DNA of 64,000 nt from positions 1 to 64,000 of the forward strand of contig ML769638.1 in the NCBI GenBank assembly GCA_009733575.1, in the 5' to 3' direction. The first letter of the stretch is position 1; each line of letters starts with the position of its first letter. Positions 12,062 to 24,209 of this stretch are shown here, one piece after another. Position numbers and translations under genes: made by a program. A model generated the notes under the pieces. It did no database searches. It was not told where the DNA came from and saw only the letters and a program-made list of their open reading frames with translations. This DNA is from Gymnopus androsaceus JB14. Taxonomy: Eukaryota; Basidiomycota; Agaricomycetes; Agaricales; Omphalotaceae.

Positions 12062-15000
12062 CCAATTTGCTCCAACTTGCAGAAGGAGGCTGACAACAGC
12101 TTCATGTCTTTTCAGTCTTGCAGCTTGAAGAGCATCTCCATATCGACCACCCTTGGCATGGACATCAGCCCCATTTTTGAGAAGTAGCTTGACAACACTT
12201 TCATGTCCTTTCATTGCTGCAGCTTGTAGAGCATGTCCATATTTACCACCCTCGGCATTGACATCTGCTCCATTTGCCAGAAGAAGCCTGATGACACTTT
12301 CTTGGCTATTTAATACTGCTGCTTGCAGTGCATATCCATGTGAATCACATTTTGTGTTGGCATTAGCTTGGTTTTTTAGAAGGAGCTTGACAACAGTTTC
12401 ATGTCCATTCAGTACTGCTGCTTGCAGAGCACTATGTGCATGTTCTCCATCTTCAAAATTGACATCTGCTCCATTGTCCAAAAGGAGCTCAGCAACAGTT
12501 TCATGTCCATTCAGTGCTGCTGCATGCAGTGCATGTCCATATTCTCCACCCTTGGCATTGGCATCAGCTCCATTTTGAAGAAGGAGCCTGATGACAGTTT
12601 CATGTCCATCCAATGCAGCTGCTTGCAGAGCATGTCCATAGTAACCACCCTCAGCATTGACATCAGCTCCATTTTTCAGAAGGATACTGACAACAGTTCT
12701 ATGGCCATTCAGTGCTGCTGCTTGCAGAGCATGTCCATAGTGACCACCCTTGGCATTTACATCAGCTCCAGTTTGCAGAAGTAGCCTGACAATAGTCTCA
12801 TATCCATTTATGGCTGCTGCTTGCAGAGCATATCCATAGTGACCACCTTGACCATTGACATCTGCTCCATTGTCCAATAGGAGCTTGACAACAGTTTCAT
12901 GTCTGTTAAGTGCTGCTGCTTGGAGAGCATGTCCATGGAAATCAGATTGTGTATTGGCATCAGCTTCATTTTCCAGAAGGAGCTTAACAACACTTTCATG
13001 TCCTTTCAGTACTGCTGCTTGCAGAGCATGTCCATATTCTCCACCCTCAGTATTGACATTTGCCCCACTTTCGAGAAGGAGCTTGACAACATGTAACTGT
13101 CCATTAAGTGCTGCTGCTTGAAGAGCATGTCCATATTCTCCACTCTCCGCATTGACATCTGCTCTATTCTGCAGAAGGAGCTCAACAACTGTTTCATGTT
13201 CATTTAATGCAGCTGCTTGCAGAGCATGTCCATATTCTCCACCCTCAGCATTGACATCAGCTCCATTTTCTAGAAGGAGCTTAATAGTAGGTTTATGTCC
13301 ATTTAGTGCAGCAGCTTGCAGTGCATTACCATATTCTTCACTGTTAGCATTGACATCTGCTCCATTTTCCAGAAGGAGCTGAACAATATTCTCATGTCCA
13401 TTCCTTGCTGCTGCTTGCAGAGCATGTCCATGTTCTCCACCCTTAGCATTTATATCAGCTGCATTTTCCAGAAGGATCCTGACAATATTTTTATGTCCAT
13501 TCAGTGCTGCTGCTTGCAGAGCATGTCCATGCTCTCCACCCTTAGCATTGGCATCAGCTCCATTGGCCAGAAGGAGCTTGACAACAGGTTCATGAGCATT
13601 CAGTGCTGCTGCTTGAAGAGCATGGCCATGTTGTTTACCTTTGGCATTGACATCAGCCCCATTGTCTAAAAGGATCCTGACAATAGTTTCATGTCCATGC
13701 AATGCCGCCGCAGACAAAGCATGACCATGCTCTCCATCTTTGGCATTGACATCAGCCCCAATTTGCAGAAGGACTCTGACAACAGTCTCATCTCCTTTGA
13801 GTGCCACTGCTTGCAGAGCATGTCCATATTTTCCATCCTTGTCATTGACATCAGCTCCATTTTCTAGAAGGAGCTCAACAACAGTTTCATGTCCTTTCAG
13901 TACTGCTGCTTCTAGAGCATGTTCATGGAAACCACATTGAGCATTGACATCTGCTCCATTTTGCAGAAGAAGCTTGACAATAGGTTCATTTCCAATCAAT
14001 GCTGCTGCTTGCAGAGCATGTCCATAAAAACCACCCTTGGCATTGACATCTGCTCCATTTGCCACAAGGAGCTTAACAACAGGTTCATGTCCAATCAGTG
14101 CTGCTGCTTGCAGAGCATGTCCATAGAATCCACATTCAACATTGACATCCACTCCATTTTGCAAGAGGAGCTTGACAACAAGCTCATGGCCATTCAGTGC
14201 AGCTGCTTGCAGAGCATGTCCATATTCTCCACCCTTGGCATTGACATCAGCTCCATTTTCGAGAAGAAGCTTGACAACAGTTTCATGGCCATTGAGTGCT
14301 GCTGCTCGTAGAGGATATCCATAGTGACAACCTTTGGCATTGACATCTGCTCCAATCTGTAGAAGGAGGCTGACAACAATCTCATGCCCTTTTAGCACCA
14401 CTGCTTGCAGTGCATGTCCATATTTTCCACCATTGGCATTGACATCTGCTCCATTTCCCAGCAGGATCTTAACAACAGTTTCATGTCCTCTCAGTGCAGC
14501 TGCTTGCAGAGCATGTCCATATTCTCCATCCTCTGCATTAACATCAGATCCATTTCGCAGAAGAAGCTCCACAACAGCTCTATGGCCATTCAGTGCTGCT
14601 GCCTGCAGTGCATGTCCATAGTGGCCACTTTTGGCATTAATATCTGCTCCATTTTCAAGAAGGAGCTTGACAACAGTTTCATATCCAATCAGCGCTGCAG
14701 CTTGTAAAGCATGTCCATAGTAACCACCTTTAGCATTGACATCTGCTCCATTTTCCAGAAGGAGCTGAACAACAGACCCATGTCCTTTCAGTGCTGCTGC
14801 CTGCAGAACATGTCCATAGAAATTACACTGTACATTGACATCTGCTCCATTTTCCGAAAGAAGCCTGACAACATGCACATCTCCTCTCAGTGCTGCTGCT
14901 TGCAAAGCATGTCCGCCATTGGCATTGACATCTGCTCCGTTTTTTACAAGGAGCTTGACAACAGATTCATGTCCTTTCAGTGCAGCTGCTTGCAAAGCAT

Positions 15001-16160
15001 GTGAATATTTTCCACCCTTGGCATTGACATCTGCTCCATTTTGCAGAAGGATCCTGACAATAGTTTCATGACCTTTCAGTGCTGCTGCTTGCAGAGCATA
15101 TCCATATTCTCCTCCCTTCATATTGACATTAGCTCCATAGCCTAAAAGGTGGTTTATAATTTCTTCCTGCCCACTTATTGCTGCTGCATGAAGAGCATGT
15201 CCATAGTGGTCACATTTTGCATCCCCATCTGCTCCATTGTCTAACAGTAGTTTTACAATACCTTCATGGCCATTTAGTATTGCTGCTTGGAGAGCATGTT
15301 CATAATGTTCACCCTGCATTTTGACATCAGCCCCATGGTCTACCAGGAGTTTGACCATTCCTTTATGACCATTGGATGCCGCACTATGGAGAGCATTTAT
15401 GAGACTATAATCCACAGTCTTAATATGCATTCCATGCTGTATAAGACACTTGACAATGCCTTCATACCCATTTGATGCTGCTTCTTGGACAAGATCCTCA
15501 TAGAGACCACTGGCATCAGCTCCATTATCTAGAAGATGCTTGACAATGGTCTCATGGTTCTTAAATAAGGCTTTTTGCAGAGCATCTGGATATTTTATCA
15601 GATACCCCTTGATATCAGCACCATTGTCTACAAGAAGCTTCATAGTGTCACCATGTCCATTAGATATAGCTGCTCTGAGAGCATTTCTATGGACACCACC
15701 TGCATTAACATCAGTTCCACTGTCCAAGAGTAGCTTCACAAGAGGCCCATGTCCTTTGGATGCACCAGCCTCCAAAGCATTTATTTGTGCATCCATATCA
15801 ATACTGCCACTCTCCAAGAGAAGCTTGACGATATCTGAATAGTTATTGGATACTGCATGATGGAGAGCATATCCATGGCCTCGTGTCCAAAAATGAACAT
15901 TTTCAAGGAAGAGTTTGACAATAGTAACATGGTTATTGGAGACTCCTGCTTGGAGGGCAGTTCCATATTTTCCACCTTGAGTATTTGCATCAGCTCCACT
16001 GTCCAAAAGGAACCTTGCAATATCTGCATGGTTGCTGGCTGCTGCTGCTTGGAGTGCATTTCCATAGTACCCTCCCTGTGCATTTACATTTGCACCATCT
16101 CCTATCAGATTTTCAATCACTGCTTTGTGGTTGATAAGTGCAGCATAGTGGATTGGTTTA
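12062..16160 (-). repeat. Array of about 42 ankyrin repeats, 99 bp units
   Basis: The consensus unit is GHALQAAALNGHETVVKLLL followed by ENGADVNAKGGEY, 33 residues. The nine or ten N-terminal units are diverged (for example NALEAGASKGHGPLVKLLLD). Units from about number 11 to 42 are nearly uniform, and variation is concentrated at a few positions such as the residues after LNGHE, before NGADVN, and in the KGG-Y turn. Several units also share third-base identity, so the array behaves as a coding minisatellite. This is the high-internal-conservation pattern known for fungal NLR sensor domains. Confidence 0.9.
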
Positions 16161-16997
16161 CCAATTGGAATTCCTTCCTGCATTCTCTTGTACATATCAC
16201 TCAATCGTGTATTGTCATTATATCTCCAACCCTCCCAAATTTGATAGTACTCATATATCTGTGCCCAGTTCTTAAATTGATAAATATCTTCCTTCAAAAA
16301 ATTTTGAGCCAAGGAATACAAAGAGTGATCTGGATTTTGTTCCAAAACTGCATTTGTGTGAGATATCCAATACTTGGCAGCATAAGATGCCAGTGGAAAA
16401 GAAACCCAAATATCACTAGTTTCAAAAGCTGGACATCTGAGATCAAACATATATATAATGCATGCTTGAGCAATAACACCATGAGCTAATTGATCATTTA
16501 TCTTAAGTAAACCCATCATTTGATCCCAATTGGAACTACCAATCAGGAACTCCTTCACTGAGTTATGTGCAAGTTGTACCACATTGTCCGAGGTAGAAAC
16601 AGTCACAAGATTGGAATCAATGATTTTATAAATATCAAAGTTCATCCCAATGTTTCTTTCAATGCATTTAGTTTTCAAATCAATAGCCAGAATTCCTTCA
16701 ACCTGCTTAAGCTCCAAAGGCTCAAAGGCATAGGTGAGCCATAGGAGAAGATGATATGCATCTTCACCATGTAAAAAATCACTTTGAGACTTTGAAACAG
16801 CCTGCATATATGTTGTTTCCAAGTCAGGGGGTAGATTGCTCAATGCTTTATGAGCTGCTTTGGCAGTTGTACATTTTTTCAAAGATCTCAATTGACATTC
16901 AACCCAACAAAATCTGAAACAATCTTATTGTAAGAGTGAAAGAAATTGTACCATGAATGTCACTTACTGTCCCTGGGATTTTTCCAGCAATGTCCAT

Positions 16998-17652
16998 CAG
17001 CAAAACCTGGGTGTGCTGGACAGCGCTGGATAGCGCTATCCAGCACTCATAGCACCCATAGCACTCATAGCAAGGTCCCCATCTATCCAGAGCTATGGAT
17101 CGCTATGGATTGCTATGGGTTGCTATGGATGTCGCATTTCACGGCACATCATCGCATCATCTGTCAGTCTTTCAATTCATTTTTTTTGTTGTCCTCGGAA
17201 TTGTTTCTCTCACTTGCGAGACCAAATAATTATAATAAATCATATATATATTTTCAGATTAGTAGTACATAGTAGGATAGTTTAGCAAAACAGAGCTACA
17301 GTAACTAGTATATAGCATAGATAAAGCTACAGTATAGTATGCAATACTTAATTAGATATTGAACGGTTTGAATGAAACTCACCGAGAACGCCGAGCCAAA
17401 GCAACTCAGAAACAACTTAGAAAAAAAAGAACTATGAGAGGGAAGGAAGGGAGCTTGGGGAAGTTACGACGACTCGTCGATGCTATATACTATTGACGGA
17501 AGAGTGACAGCTGTCAAAATGTTGACAGCACTCGGTGATCTCATAGCAGCTCATAGCAACTCATAGCAGCTCATAGCATTTCATAGCACTATGGCTGCTA
17601 TGGCTTGCTACAGATTGCTATAGCCGCTATGACCTTCACCCAGGTTTTGCTG
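16998..17652. mobile_element. hAT-like non-autonomous element inserted in the NLR gene
   Basis: The two ends are perfect 16-bp inverted repeats beginning CAGCAAAACCTGGGTG. The flanks are imperfect 8-bp direct repeats, atgtccat (16990-16997) and atgtcttt (17653-17660), six of eight bases equal, as expected of an aged hAT target duplication. The subterminal parts are built of short tandem repeats (tcatagcagc, tgctatgga and relatives) on both sides. No transposase is encoded. Removing the element plus one flanking octamer restores the NACHT reading frame, which confirms the insertion boundaries. Confidence 0.85.
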
Positions 17653-18609
17653 ATGTCTTTGCAACTTCCATATGCAGAATCTCATTGAAGCCACAGCTTT
17701 GCAGCTCCTTTTCCACAAAGGTGGAAATGTCTTGATAAATCCCAGACTCAATATCATCCAGTGTGATCCTTATAGCCTCAACTGCAATGCCATATGGTGG
17801 ATATCGGCATGTTATGGCAATGTGGAATTGTGCAGAGTGGCTTGCCAGCCATTTTAAAACTTGTACTTGTTCTGCTTTAGTGCATTCATCTAATGCATCA
17901 ATGATAATGTATCCTGGAGGCCTCTCCTGGATAATAGTGTTCAAAGTATCTTCTATAGCAGAATTTGTGGGTGGAGCAAGACCAAGTCGCTTGCATTTCT
18001 GATAAAGCCTTTGTAAAGAAGAGTGAATTGTGTCTTCATCAAAACCCATCTGTTGCAACAGAGACAACAGAAATCCTTGATATGATGATTTTGCACCGGA
18101 GTTGTCACGAAAATCAAAGTAGTGATACAACACTGTAGTTGAAGTATTGCTGGATAGGTCTTCAATAATCATTGTTCTAGAAGAGAGAATCAAGATCAAT
18201 CATTCCTTTTTCCATATTTCATATATATAAACATACAACAATATGGTTTTGCCTGATCCAGCTAACAATAATATTAGTCATACTTCTCACTTTGAAATGC
18301 TCCTAAACCTACCTTTCCCTTGAATCCAGAGTAAGCTACTAAGACTACTATTCCATTTGATATATTCTTGATGTTTCAAGATCCAAGCCCCAGTCCCTGC
18401 TGTTTTCTTGTTAAAAGCGGAGGTGTAATTGGAACCGCATTTTGGAGCTTTCAACCAATCTTTAATCTTTTGCTCTTCATCATTTGCTAAATTGCAGATT
18501 AAGAGATTGTGTATGGCTCTAATAACCAAAAGCAATAATGATTAATGAACTCACACATGACAATGAACTGGCCACCATGGATTTCAAAATGAGAAGCATT
18601 TCTGAACAT

Positions 18610-19347
18610 GCTTCAAATAGTTTAATTAATTTCGATTTAAAAAGGATGGCTTTGTGACCAACTCACCCACCACCAGGTTCCCTGTCACCACGTATCAGTG
18701 AATGTACTTTAAACAGGAATTATCCCAATTAACTTACATCTTTTGCGCTAAACTCTCACCACTGTTAATGTAATGATGGGAGACAGTGATGGGAGACAGA
18801 GAGTGATATGCCGCAATATATACCACAGTGGGCGCTAAATTCATATAGTTTCATTATCATTGATCATCATGATTGCAGGGCGCTAGTTGTATTAAGCGCG
18901 TAACAAGCCCTAGGTCGCATCTACCATCAAAAATTTCAACCAGTAACGTCCCGCTTACGCGAGACAATCCCCGACTCGCCCAAGTACGCACGATAATTAC
19001 AAAGCCAAACAAAGCACATAAAATTGAAGTAGTTGTACACGACACAAGTACTTCATAATAACCAGCAGCTAAAGCTCAGTGAGTGATCTGCAGTCATTGA
19101 ATTTAGTGAAAGCCGAACAAATGCTACGCAGAAGACAGACCTAGCGGTGTTAATGGTATGGGAAACATGAGCAGCCAAGCCAACATCATCATCGCAGAGA
19201 GGAGAAGTCGAGAAGAAAGTGTTCACAAAACCAGGGGCTACGTTGAACCAAGGTGTAGTACGTACAGTGTCAAACCACCCGTTGCGCACGTTAGCGAAGG
19301 CTACAAAACCTACGGGGCTGTCATGATCGATTAGAGCAGAAGCACTG
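18610..19347. other. Upstream region of the NLR gene
   Basis: Presumed promoter of the receptor. A minus-strand open frame at 19053-19289 has no recognisable domain. Nothing else is supported. Confidence 0.35.
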
Positions 19348-20658
19348 CTAATGCAAACGCTGTGAGTTCAAAGCAAGTTGGGGCAAGCGGTTTTTATTGA
19401 GACTTGTGAAGCATTCCTGGCACAAGTAAACCTGAAATGAGTTGCATTCAACATCGGTGGCTTGAATACCTTCTGGATTGAGCATCAGTCCATCAAGAGT
19501 GCGGGCAATATATGTGAATCGCCAGGTCGGCGTATGGTGCAGAATATAAGGGTCCGTGACCTTAAGAATTGAAAGATCAGGACAATCAGCGAGTGATACA
19601 TGTTGCCCTGTTCGTTTTCGATCTTCGGATCTGCAACATGCACATACATTTAAACGTTTGTACTGCACATTTGCGTGATAAGCCTCAATACATGACAGAA
19701 TCATTCTTTCTGGTATCAATTGTGGCCAAGTGGCTCTGGCATTTTCATCCGAATTTGCATGCACGGCCGCGCGCTCAATCCATGCCTCTTGACGCTTATC
19801 TTTCTGTCGAGCTGATTTATTTTGGGATTCACAAGACTCATTGCACAGGGAGAAACTTCGAATAGTATCTAAGAAGGTTTCAGGGTATCCTTTTCCATTC
19901 AAAACCAGGAGAATGAGTTTTTGCAAGTTGAGTTGTTGATATGGAAGTTCATGATAAGTTTTCATATTTGAAAAAAGATATTCATCAACAAGTTGCTTGG
20001 GGTGCATTTTAAAAAACCAACGGAAGTCTCTTTGGAAACAACAAGCAAGCAGCTGCGTTAAATCCTTATTCTGTATACGTACGCCGGAATAGTTGCATTT
20101 AGTGAAATAGGTTGCTTGTCGCTGATGGACTCGAAGTTGGCTCTGCATATTTGCCATATGCGTGTTAGAAAGAGATGATATGATTTGCAAAATTGAGGGC
20201 AGCGCACGAGGATCAAACAAATCATCTTGTCTTGAATCAAGGTGCTCTGGATACGAGAACAATGCCCTGGCAGTCTCCACGGCATTTTTTCCAACTTTCG
20301 ATATTACATGCTCCACAACTAATCGGTAAAGATGAATATTGCTTTGTAACCAAGGTAGGGTCGCACAAGTGCTTTCATACAGTGTACATATCTTGTCTGT
20401 TCTCGCTTTCTTGCTCAATTTATTCCACTGTGAGTAGGATAGGGGGGGCGAAAACTCAACATAACAATTGAAAGGTAACTTGCTAAATGCTGCATATAAA
20501 GTTTCTGTATCATTGTGAAGCCAGACTGGTGCAGACGAAGCAATTTCAGGGTATATTGAATCGAATCCGACCGACATTAGACGCGAAAGCAGTAAAATGT
20601 AGGCAAAGGTGAAACCTGCAGTACATAAGCAATTGACGCTGTCGAAACGTGGGAACAT
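19348..20658 (-). pseudogene. Helitron-type N-terminal region, truncated (436 aa)
   Basis: The open frame starts at ATG 20658 and ends SQRLH. The C-terminal half has a CACC cluster, later ILKVTDPYILHH and GLMLNPEGI, and a VYLCQECFTSLNKNRLPQLA segment. This order (Cys-rich finger, then CxxCxxSL.KN.LP.LAL) resembles the region that precedes the Helitron helicase-like domain in agaricomycete Helitron proteins. The frame stops exactly where the conserved LAL-NN segment would lead into the replication-initiator domain, and I find no Rep or helicase motifs on either side. It is therefore probably a 5' fragment left by a Helitron. The N-terminal half, with QDDLFDPRALPSILQIISSL, is not recognised. 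A host gene of unknown function is the alternative. Confidence 0.5.
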
Positions 20659-22226
20659 CGGGGGGGGGGCTGGATCTGGACAACCTGAGGACCAATCGTA
20701 TGGTACAAGGCCCTCCCTCTCACTCCGTTCGAGAGTCGGGGATTGGCCAAAAACACTGACCTTATGTTGGAGATTGATTCTACTGCTGGTTCGCCATTTG
20801 TATTATCTCGGTGTAAAATGCTTGTACTGGCAGGTTGCTGTCCCATTTCGAGCACCATATGTCACGAGGTCCAACCTCGGTGACTTTCTGATGTCAGCGG
20901 GAACAGCATAGGCTTCAAGGCTGTTGCCGTTGATGGATTCTTAACGGTAGCAGTAGATGACATTGTATTAGGTTTTTTAATACAAAGTTTATTTTCGGAG
21001 AAGACTCATTAATACTTAATGGGAGCTCTGTGCTCTCCCCCAATAACGCTCGTGTAGTCGAGCGAGTGTGCCATTTGGTAAAATTGGCGGTGGGTTTAGT
21101 CACCACCGCTATATGCACGCCGGAGGGAGTACAAAGACAATAAATGTCGTCGCTAGAGGACAATATCTGCAGTTTAAACATGTGTAAGAGGGACTCTTAC
21201 CTGGGTACTAGTCTCCCTTAGGCATACCCGTAGTACACTAACGATCCCGGAAGATGTGTGTATGTAGGCCTGGGTACTTAGGTCACTCGGGAACTAAGCC
21301 AGACAGTGCTTATAATTGAGCACTAGGTACGTAAAGTACAGGCGTAGTATGTCGAGTAATCGAATGCGTGGTGGTAAAAGTCAAGTAAAAGTACTAAAAA
21401 TAATAAATAAGATAAATATTCTATCTAAGCTCCTTAGTCCTTCGGAATTCTATATGTAAGTAATCATAACTAAAAAGGGAACATACTTGCTACAAAACTC
21501 TTTGGATACAATCCCCGACGAGGATAATTCTATTTTGCAACCCCGTTGATGTGTGACAACTCAAAATGACATGGGATCTCCGGTCACTCCGAATATGCGC
21601 CGTCAGTGCTTGCTTGGCGCCTATCAACCATTGCCGTCTTCCTTCGCCATGTCATGCGTTTCAGCTTTCAGTACTCTTTGGCCTGTATATCCCTCACTCT
21701 GAGCAGGTTATTCTTGACATGCTGGGCTACAGCTACCACAACAGACTCTCAAGTTCTCACATGAATACCATCATCAACAGGACAACTATAATAAATCAAA
21801 GCGGAGAAATCCCTCATTGAAGGTTTATAGGCAAGCTGTGGAAGCGTAGGAAGAAGGGCTGGAGTGGTCACTGCGGTGTATGAGGGCAAAGGTATGCTGC
21901 TGTGAACTCAGGATTGTGTTATCACTCATTGTGCAAGCCATTTTTGTAGATGCAGCCATACACAACTTGGTGCATTGCCACTGCATGCTAGTGGTTTTTC
22001 GACACTCAATGCCATCTTGGGAAAAGAAGCCGATAGTGTTTCTTGGGATCGCTCTCAATATCAGTACTTCACTTTCACTCAGTCTACACACTTCTTTTTT
22101 CCTGTACAGTCACAATGTAATTGCAAGTGACTTCAATGTGATCCGCAGAGACTCCGGTGTGACGCCCGGAGCATTGAGGGTTGTTATTTGTGAACAACCC
22201 CTCCAATAGGGTTGTTCAGTAGAATT
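20659..22226. other. Repeat-like intergenic region
   Basis: No supported gene. A ten-base G run lies at about 20660-20670. A strong hairpin (gggttgtt, 7-nt loop, aacaaccc) lies at about 22179-22201, next to the left end of the F-box duplication. Confidence 0.4.
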
Positions 22227-23030
22227 ATCCCGCGAGGATTGACCAACTTGAGCCGCATTGTTTCTAGGTTCGACGACATGCCATTTGAATTGCAGAACCT
22301 TTGTGAGTACAAGTTGGACACTACTTAAAGAAACTACATCTTCAAGTCGGTCTTTGATTTTATCGGCCCAACCGTTCGGATGCACGTCATCATATATCCC
22401 GGATAGGATCTAGCTTTCAGGATATCAAACCTATCAGGTGCTACCACCCAGAGACTCTCGTACTGGGCAAGTACTGGGTTATCTTCTTGATTTGCCCTGA
22501 AAGGCAAAGGGATCGATTGCTTTAAATTGACGCTGCTCTACTATTATATAACGTCAACCCACAAGACCCGAATGCTCTCAAGGTCCGAAGATAGAGGAGT
22601 AAACTCAGAATAAACTCAAAAAAGTGTTCCTCACGCCGGGCAGAAGAATTTCCGACTCTAAGGAGGTATGTAAATCTCTGTAACTCATGTGTCAGGTCTT
22701 TCTGACAAGTGCTTCATAGGATATGCTGCGGATGCGCGACACGTTCAACAGTATAAGTGCCTTCCCAATGACCGATGCTCTTATTAGGGTAATGGCCTGC
22801 CAGCCTCTCCCGTTATTTTCGTGCTAATGCTTCTTTACAGTACTCAAAAATCGACGACCTATTGTTACAGATAGGTGCGCTGGACTCTGGAGTGATTCCA
22901 CTGGATGAGGACTTTGGATTCCGAGAACGAGCCAAACGTTTAGTGGAGCAATGGAAAAAGTATCTCCTTAATCCGGACATCAAACACCGTTCTATCCTTC
23001 TACTAGATGATATGCGGCAGCTATGAGTCT
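22227..23030 (+). pseudogene. F-box gene copy C, 3' part only
   Basis: The sequence from about 22227 follows the 3' half of F-box B. It keeps ggttcgacgacatgccattt near the start, then the ggtatcctcttgatttgcc region, the exon DMLRMRDTFNSISAFPMTDA, and the last exon from YSKIDDLLLQIGALDSG to DDMRQL with TGA near 23025. The LRR-coding part has many small indels; the last two exons are nearly intact. No F-box or start codon is present, so it cannot make a functional receptor. Confidence 0.75.
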
Positions 23031-23340
23031 ATAGTTCTTACTTACACAGGTGTCACAAACACTGGGCACTTCCGTGCAGAGTCTTCGCATTCTTTTTCTT
23101 TTTTCGATTCTTAGTATCCATCAAACCCCTTCGCATACTATAATAAAGGTGCTGCTTGAAGCTTCCTTAGTCGTCCTACTTTGAATTTACAACATGATAT
23201 TCGAAAGGTTACATTGAGTCAGACTGGAAAGATATAAGAAAATATAAGTAATACGCTCCAACGGATTAGTTCGACACTTTGACAGGAAAACCATTACCAA
23301 CAGAGAGAAGCGTTTCGCCGGTGTGCATTGTGTTGCGGTA
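22227..23340 (+). repeat. Direct duplicate of 9549-10690
   Basis: Colinear copy in the same orientation, ending at ggtgtgcattgtgttgcgg. It includes the 3' flank of the F-box gene, with one internal deletion near 23198 (a piece of tctacgctccattt is missing). Confidence 0.8.
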
Positions 23341-23424
23341 TACATTCTCAGTCTGGCATTCGAATGAGCGGCGTTACTTGCAGATATGCGGTATTTAACT
23401 CGCAGCCTCACCGTTATTGACGCG

Positions 23425-24161
23425 TCAGTCATCTCGCCATTCTACTTGACCTTTTGTCCATCTATCTGACCATATCACTCTCTTATGGTAAACCTTCCTT
23501 GCTTCCTTATATTCCTTGATGAAGTCATCTATTTCCTTTCCACTGGGAGTCGACGTCCCGGAAGGGCTCTCCGAAGTCCCCAGCGACTGATGCTGTATAA
23601 AAGCATTGGCGAGAGTCTCTGAAGCATCATCTTGAGCGGTGACACTGTGACGAAGGCGCATAAGAAGGAATTGAGGAGTATATCGCTGGCCGATTTCGTT
23701 CAGGATTCATACTCATCACGCGTTGGAATGCTGAACGAACCTGATAAACGTCACGCTGTTCTTTCTCCAACTCTTTCCATCTAGCCTCCAATAACTTTGC
23801 CTCATTGAAGGCATCTTGAGTTTCTGAACGAAGCCGATATAGCCTCTCCTGTGAAGCTAGATTGTTGTCTGTTGAACATGATCGTAATTAGCTCGAGTTG
23901 ATCTTCATTATCGTTCAAAGACTCACTTGCAATAGATTCGTTAGCATTTCCAAGCTCAGCTTGTGCAGCGTACATGGCTTTCACTGCGGGCAGTGAATGA
24001 AAAACGGCCTGAAAGTAGTTGGTATCGCTAAGTAGATCCTCCAGGTCCTGCCGTCTAGAGTAGATTTTAGTGCGAATGTCAAGATTCAGAGCAAATTCGT
24101 ACGATAAATGAGCCAGCTCAGGAAATTCCATTGTGAGTTGAGTGACTACATCAGTCGACAT
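23425..24161 (-). CDS. VPS37: ESCRT-I subunit Vps37 (191 aa)
   Basis: Four exons (24103-24161, 23927-24054, 23741-23868, 23425-23685) with introns of 48, 58 and 55 bp join in frame from ATG 24161 to the stop at 23425. The protein begins MSTDVVTQLTMEFPELAHLS, then RQDLEDLLSDTNYFQAVFHS and LPAVKAMYAAQAELGNANES, the Mod(r) domain of Vps37. A coiled coil follows (SETQDAFNEAKLLEARWKEL, EKEQRDVYQ), then PQFLLMRLRHSVTAQDDASE and a C-terminal helix ending KVYHKRVIWSDRW..GQVEWRDD. Vps37 belongs to ESCRT-I with Vps23, Vps28 and Mvb12 and acts in sorting ubiquitinated cargo into multivesicular endosomes. Its start codon is 48 bp from that of RRP40 on the other strand. Confidence 0.93.
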
Positions 24162-24209
24162 TGTGGTAAAGAGCAAGAGAAGAGGCGCTTATTCTTCTTT
24201 CAAACCATC
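24162..24209. promoter_or_regulatory. 48-bp bidirectional intergenic region VPS37/RRP40
   Basis: Only 48 bp separate the two ATG codons. The sequence is purine-rich on the plus strand (agagcaagagaagagg) followed by a pyrimidine tract (ttcttctttc). No TATA box is visible. Both genes must use 5' untranslated regions that overlap each other or transcription starts inside this gap. Confidence 0.7.

Larger units (their letters stand above)
12059..18609 (-). pseudogene. NACHT-ankyrin NLR-like receptor, interrupted by a transposon
   Basis: The model reads MFRNASHFEIHGGQFIVM (exon 1, 18555-18609), a linker with KIKDWLKAP and GTGAWILKH (18313-18486), a 25-nt exon with the P-loop core AGSGKT (18237-18261), then the NACHT exon from 18176. 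Walker B is YIIIDALDEC, followed by ITCRYPP. The NACHT exon is cut at 17653-17660 by the 655-bp element. Its other side resumes at 16989 and splices at 16967 to the exon beginning FCWVECQLRSLKKC (16913), which holds the winged-helix region and then about 42 ankyrin repeats to TAA 12059. Without the insert and one target copy the exons total 5655 nt, an open 1884-codon frame. As it stands, translation stops shortly after VAKT. Such receptors are linked to non-self recognition and programmed cell death in fungi. The N-terminal effector part here is very short. Confidence 0.85.

Noticed and set aside
12153..15842. Many Cys/Ser-rich plus-strand frames of 60-140 aa
   Set aside because: Antisense shadows of the ankyrin repeat array.
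22179..22205. Hairpin gggttgtt...aacaaccc as a Helitron 3' end
   Set aside because: No CTRR terminus 8-12 nt after the hairpin and the only Helitron-like frame is on the other strand; kept only as a hairpin next to the duplication.
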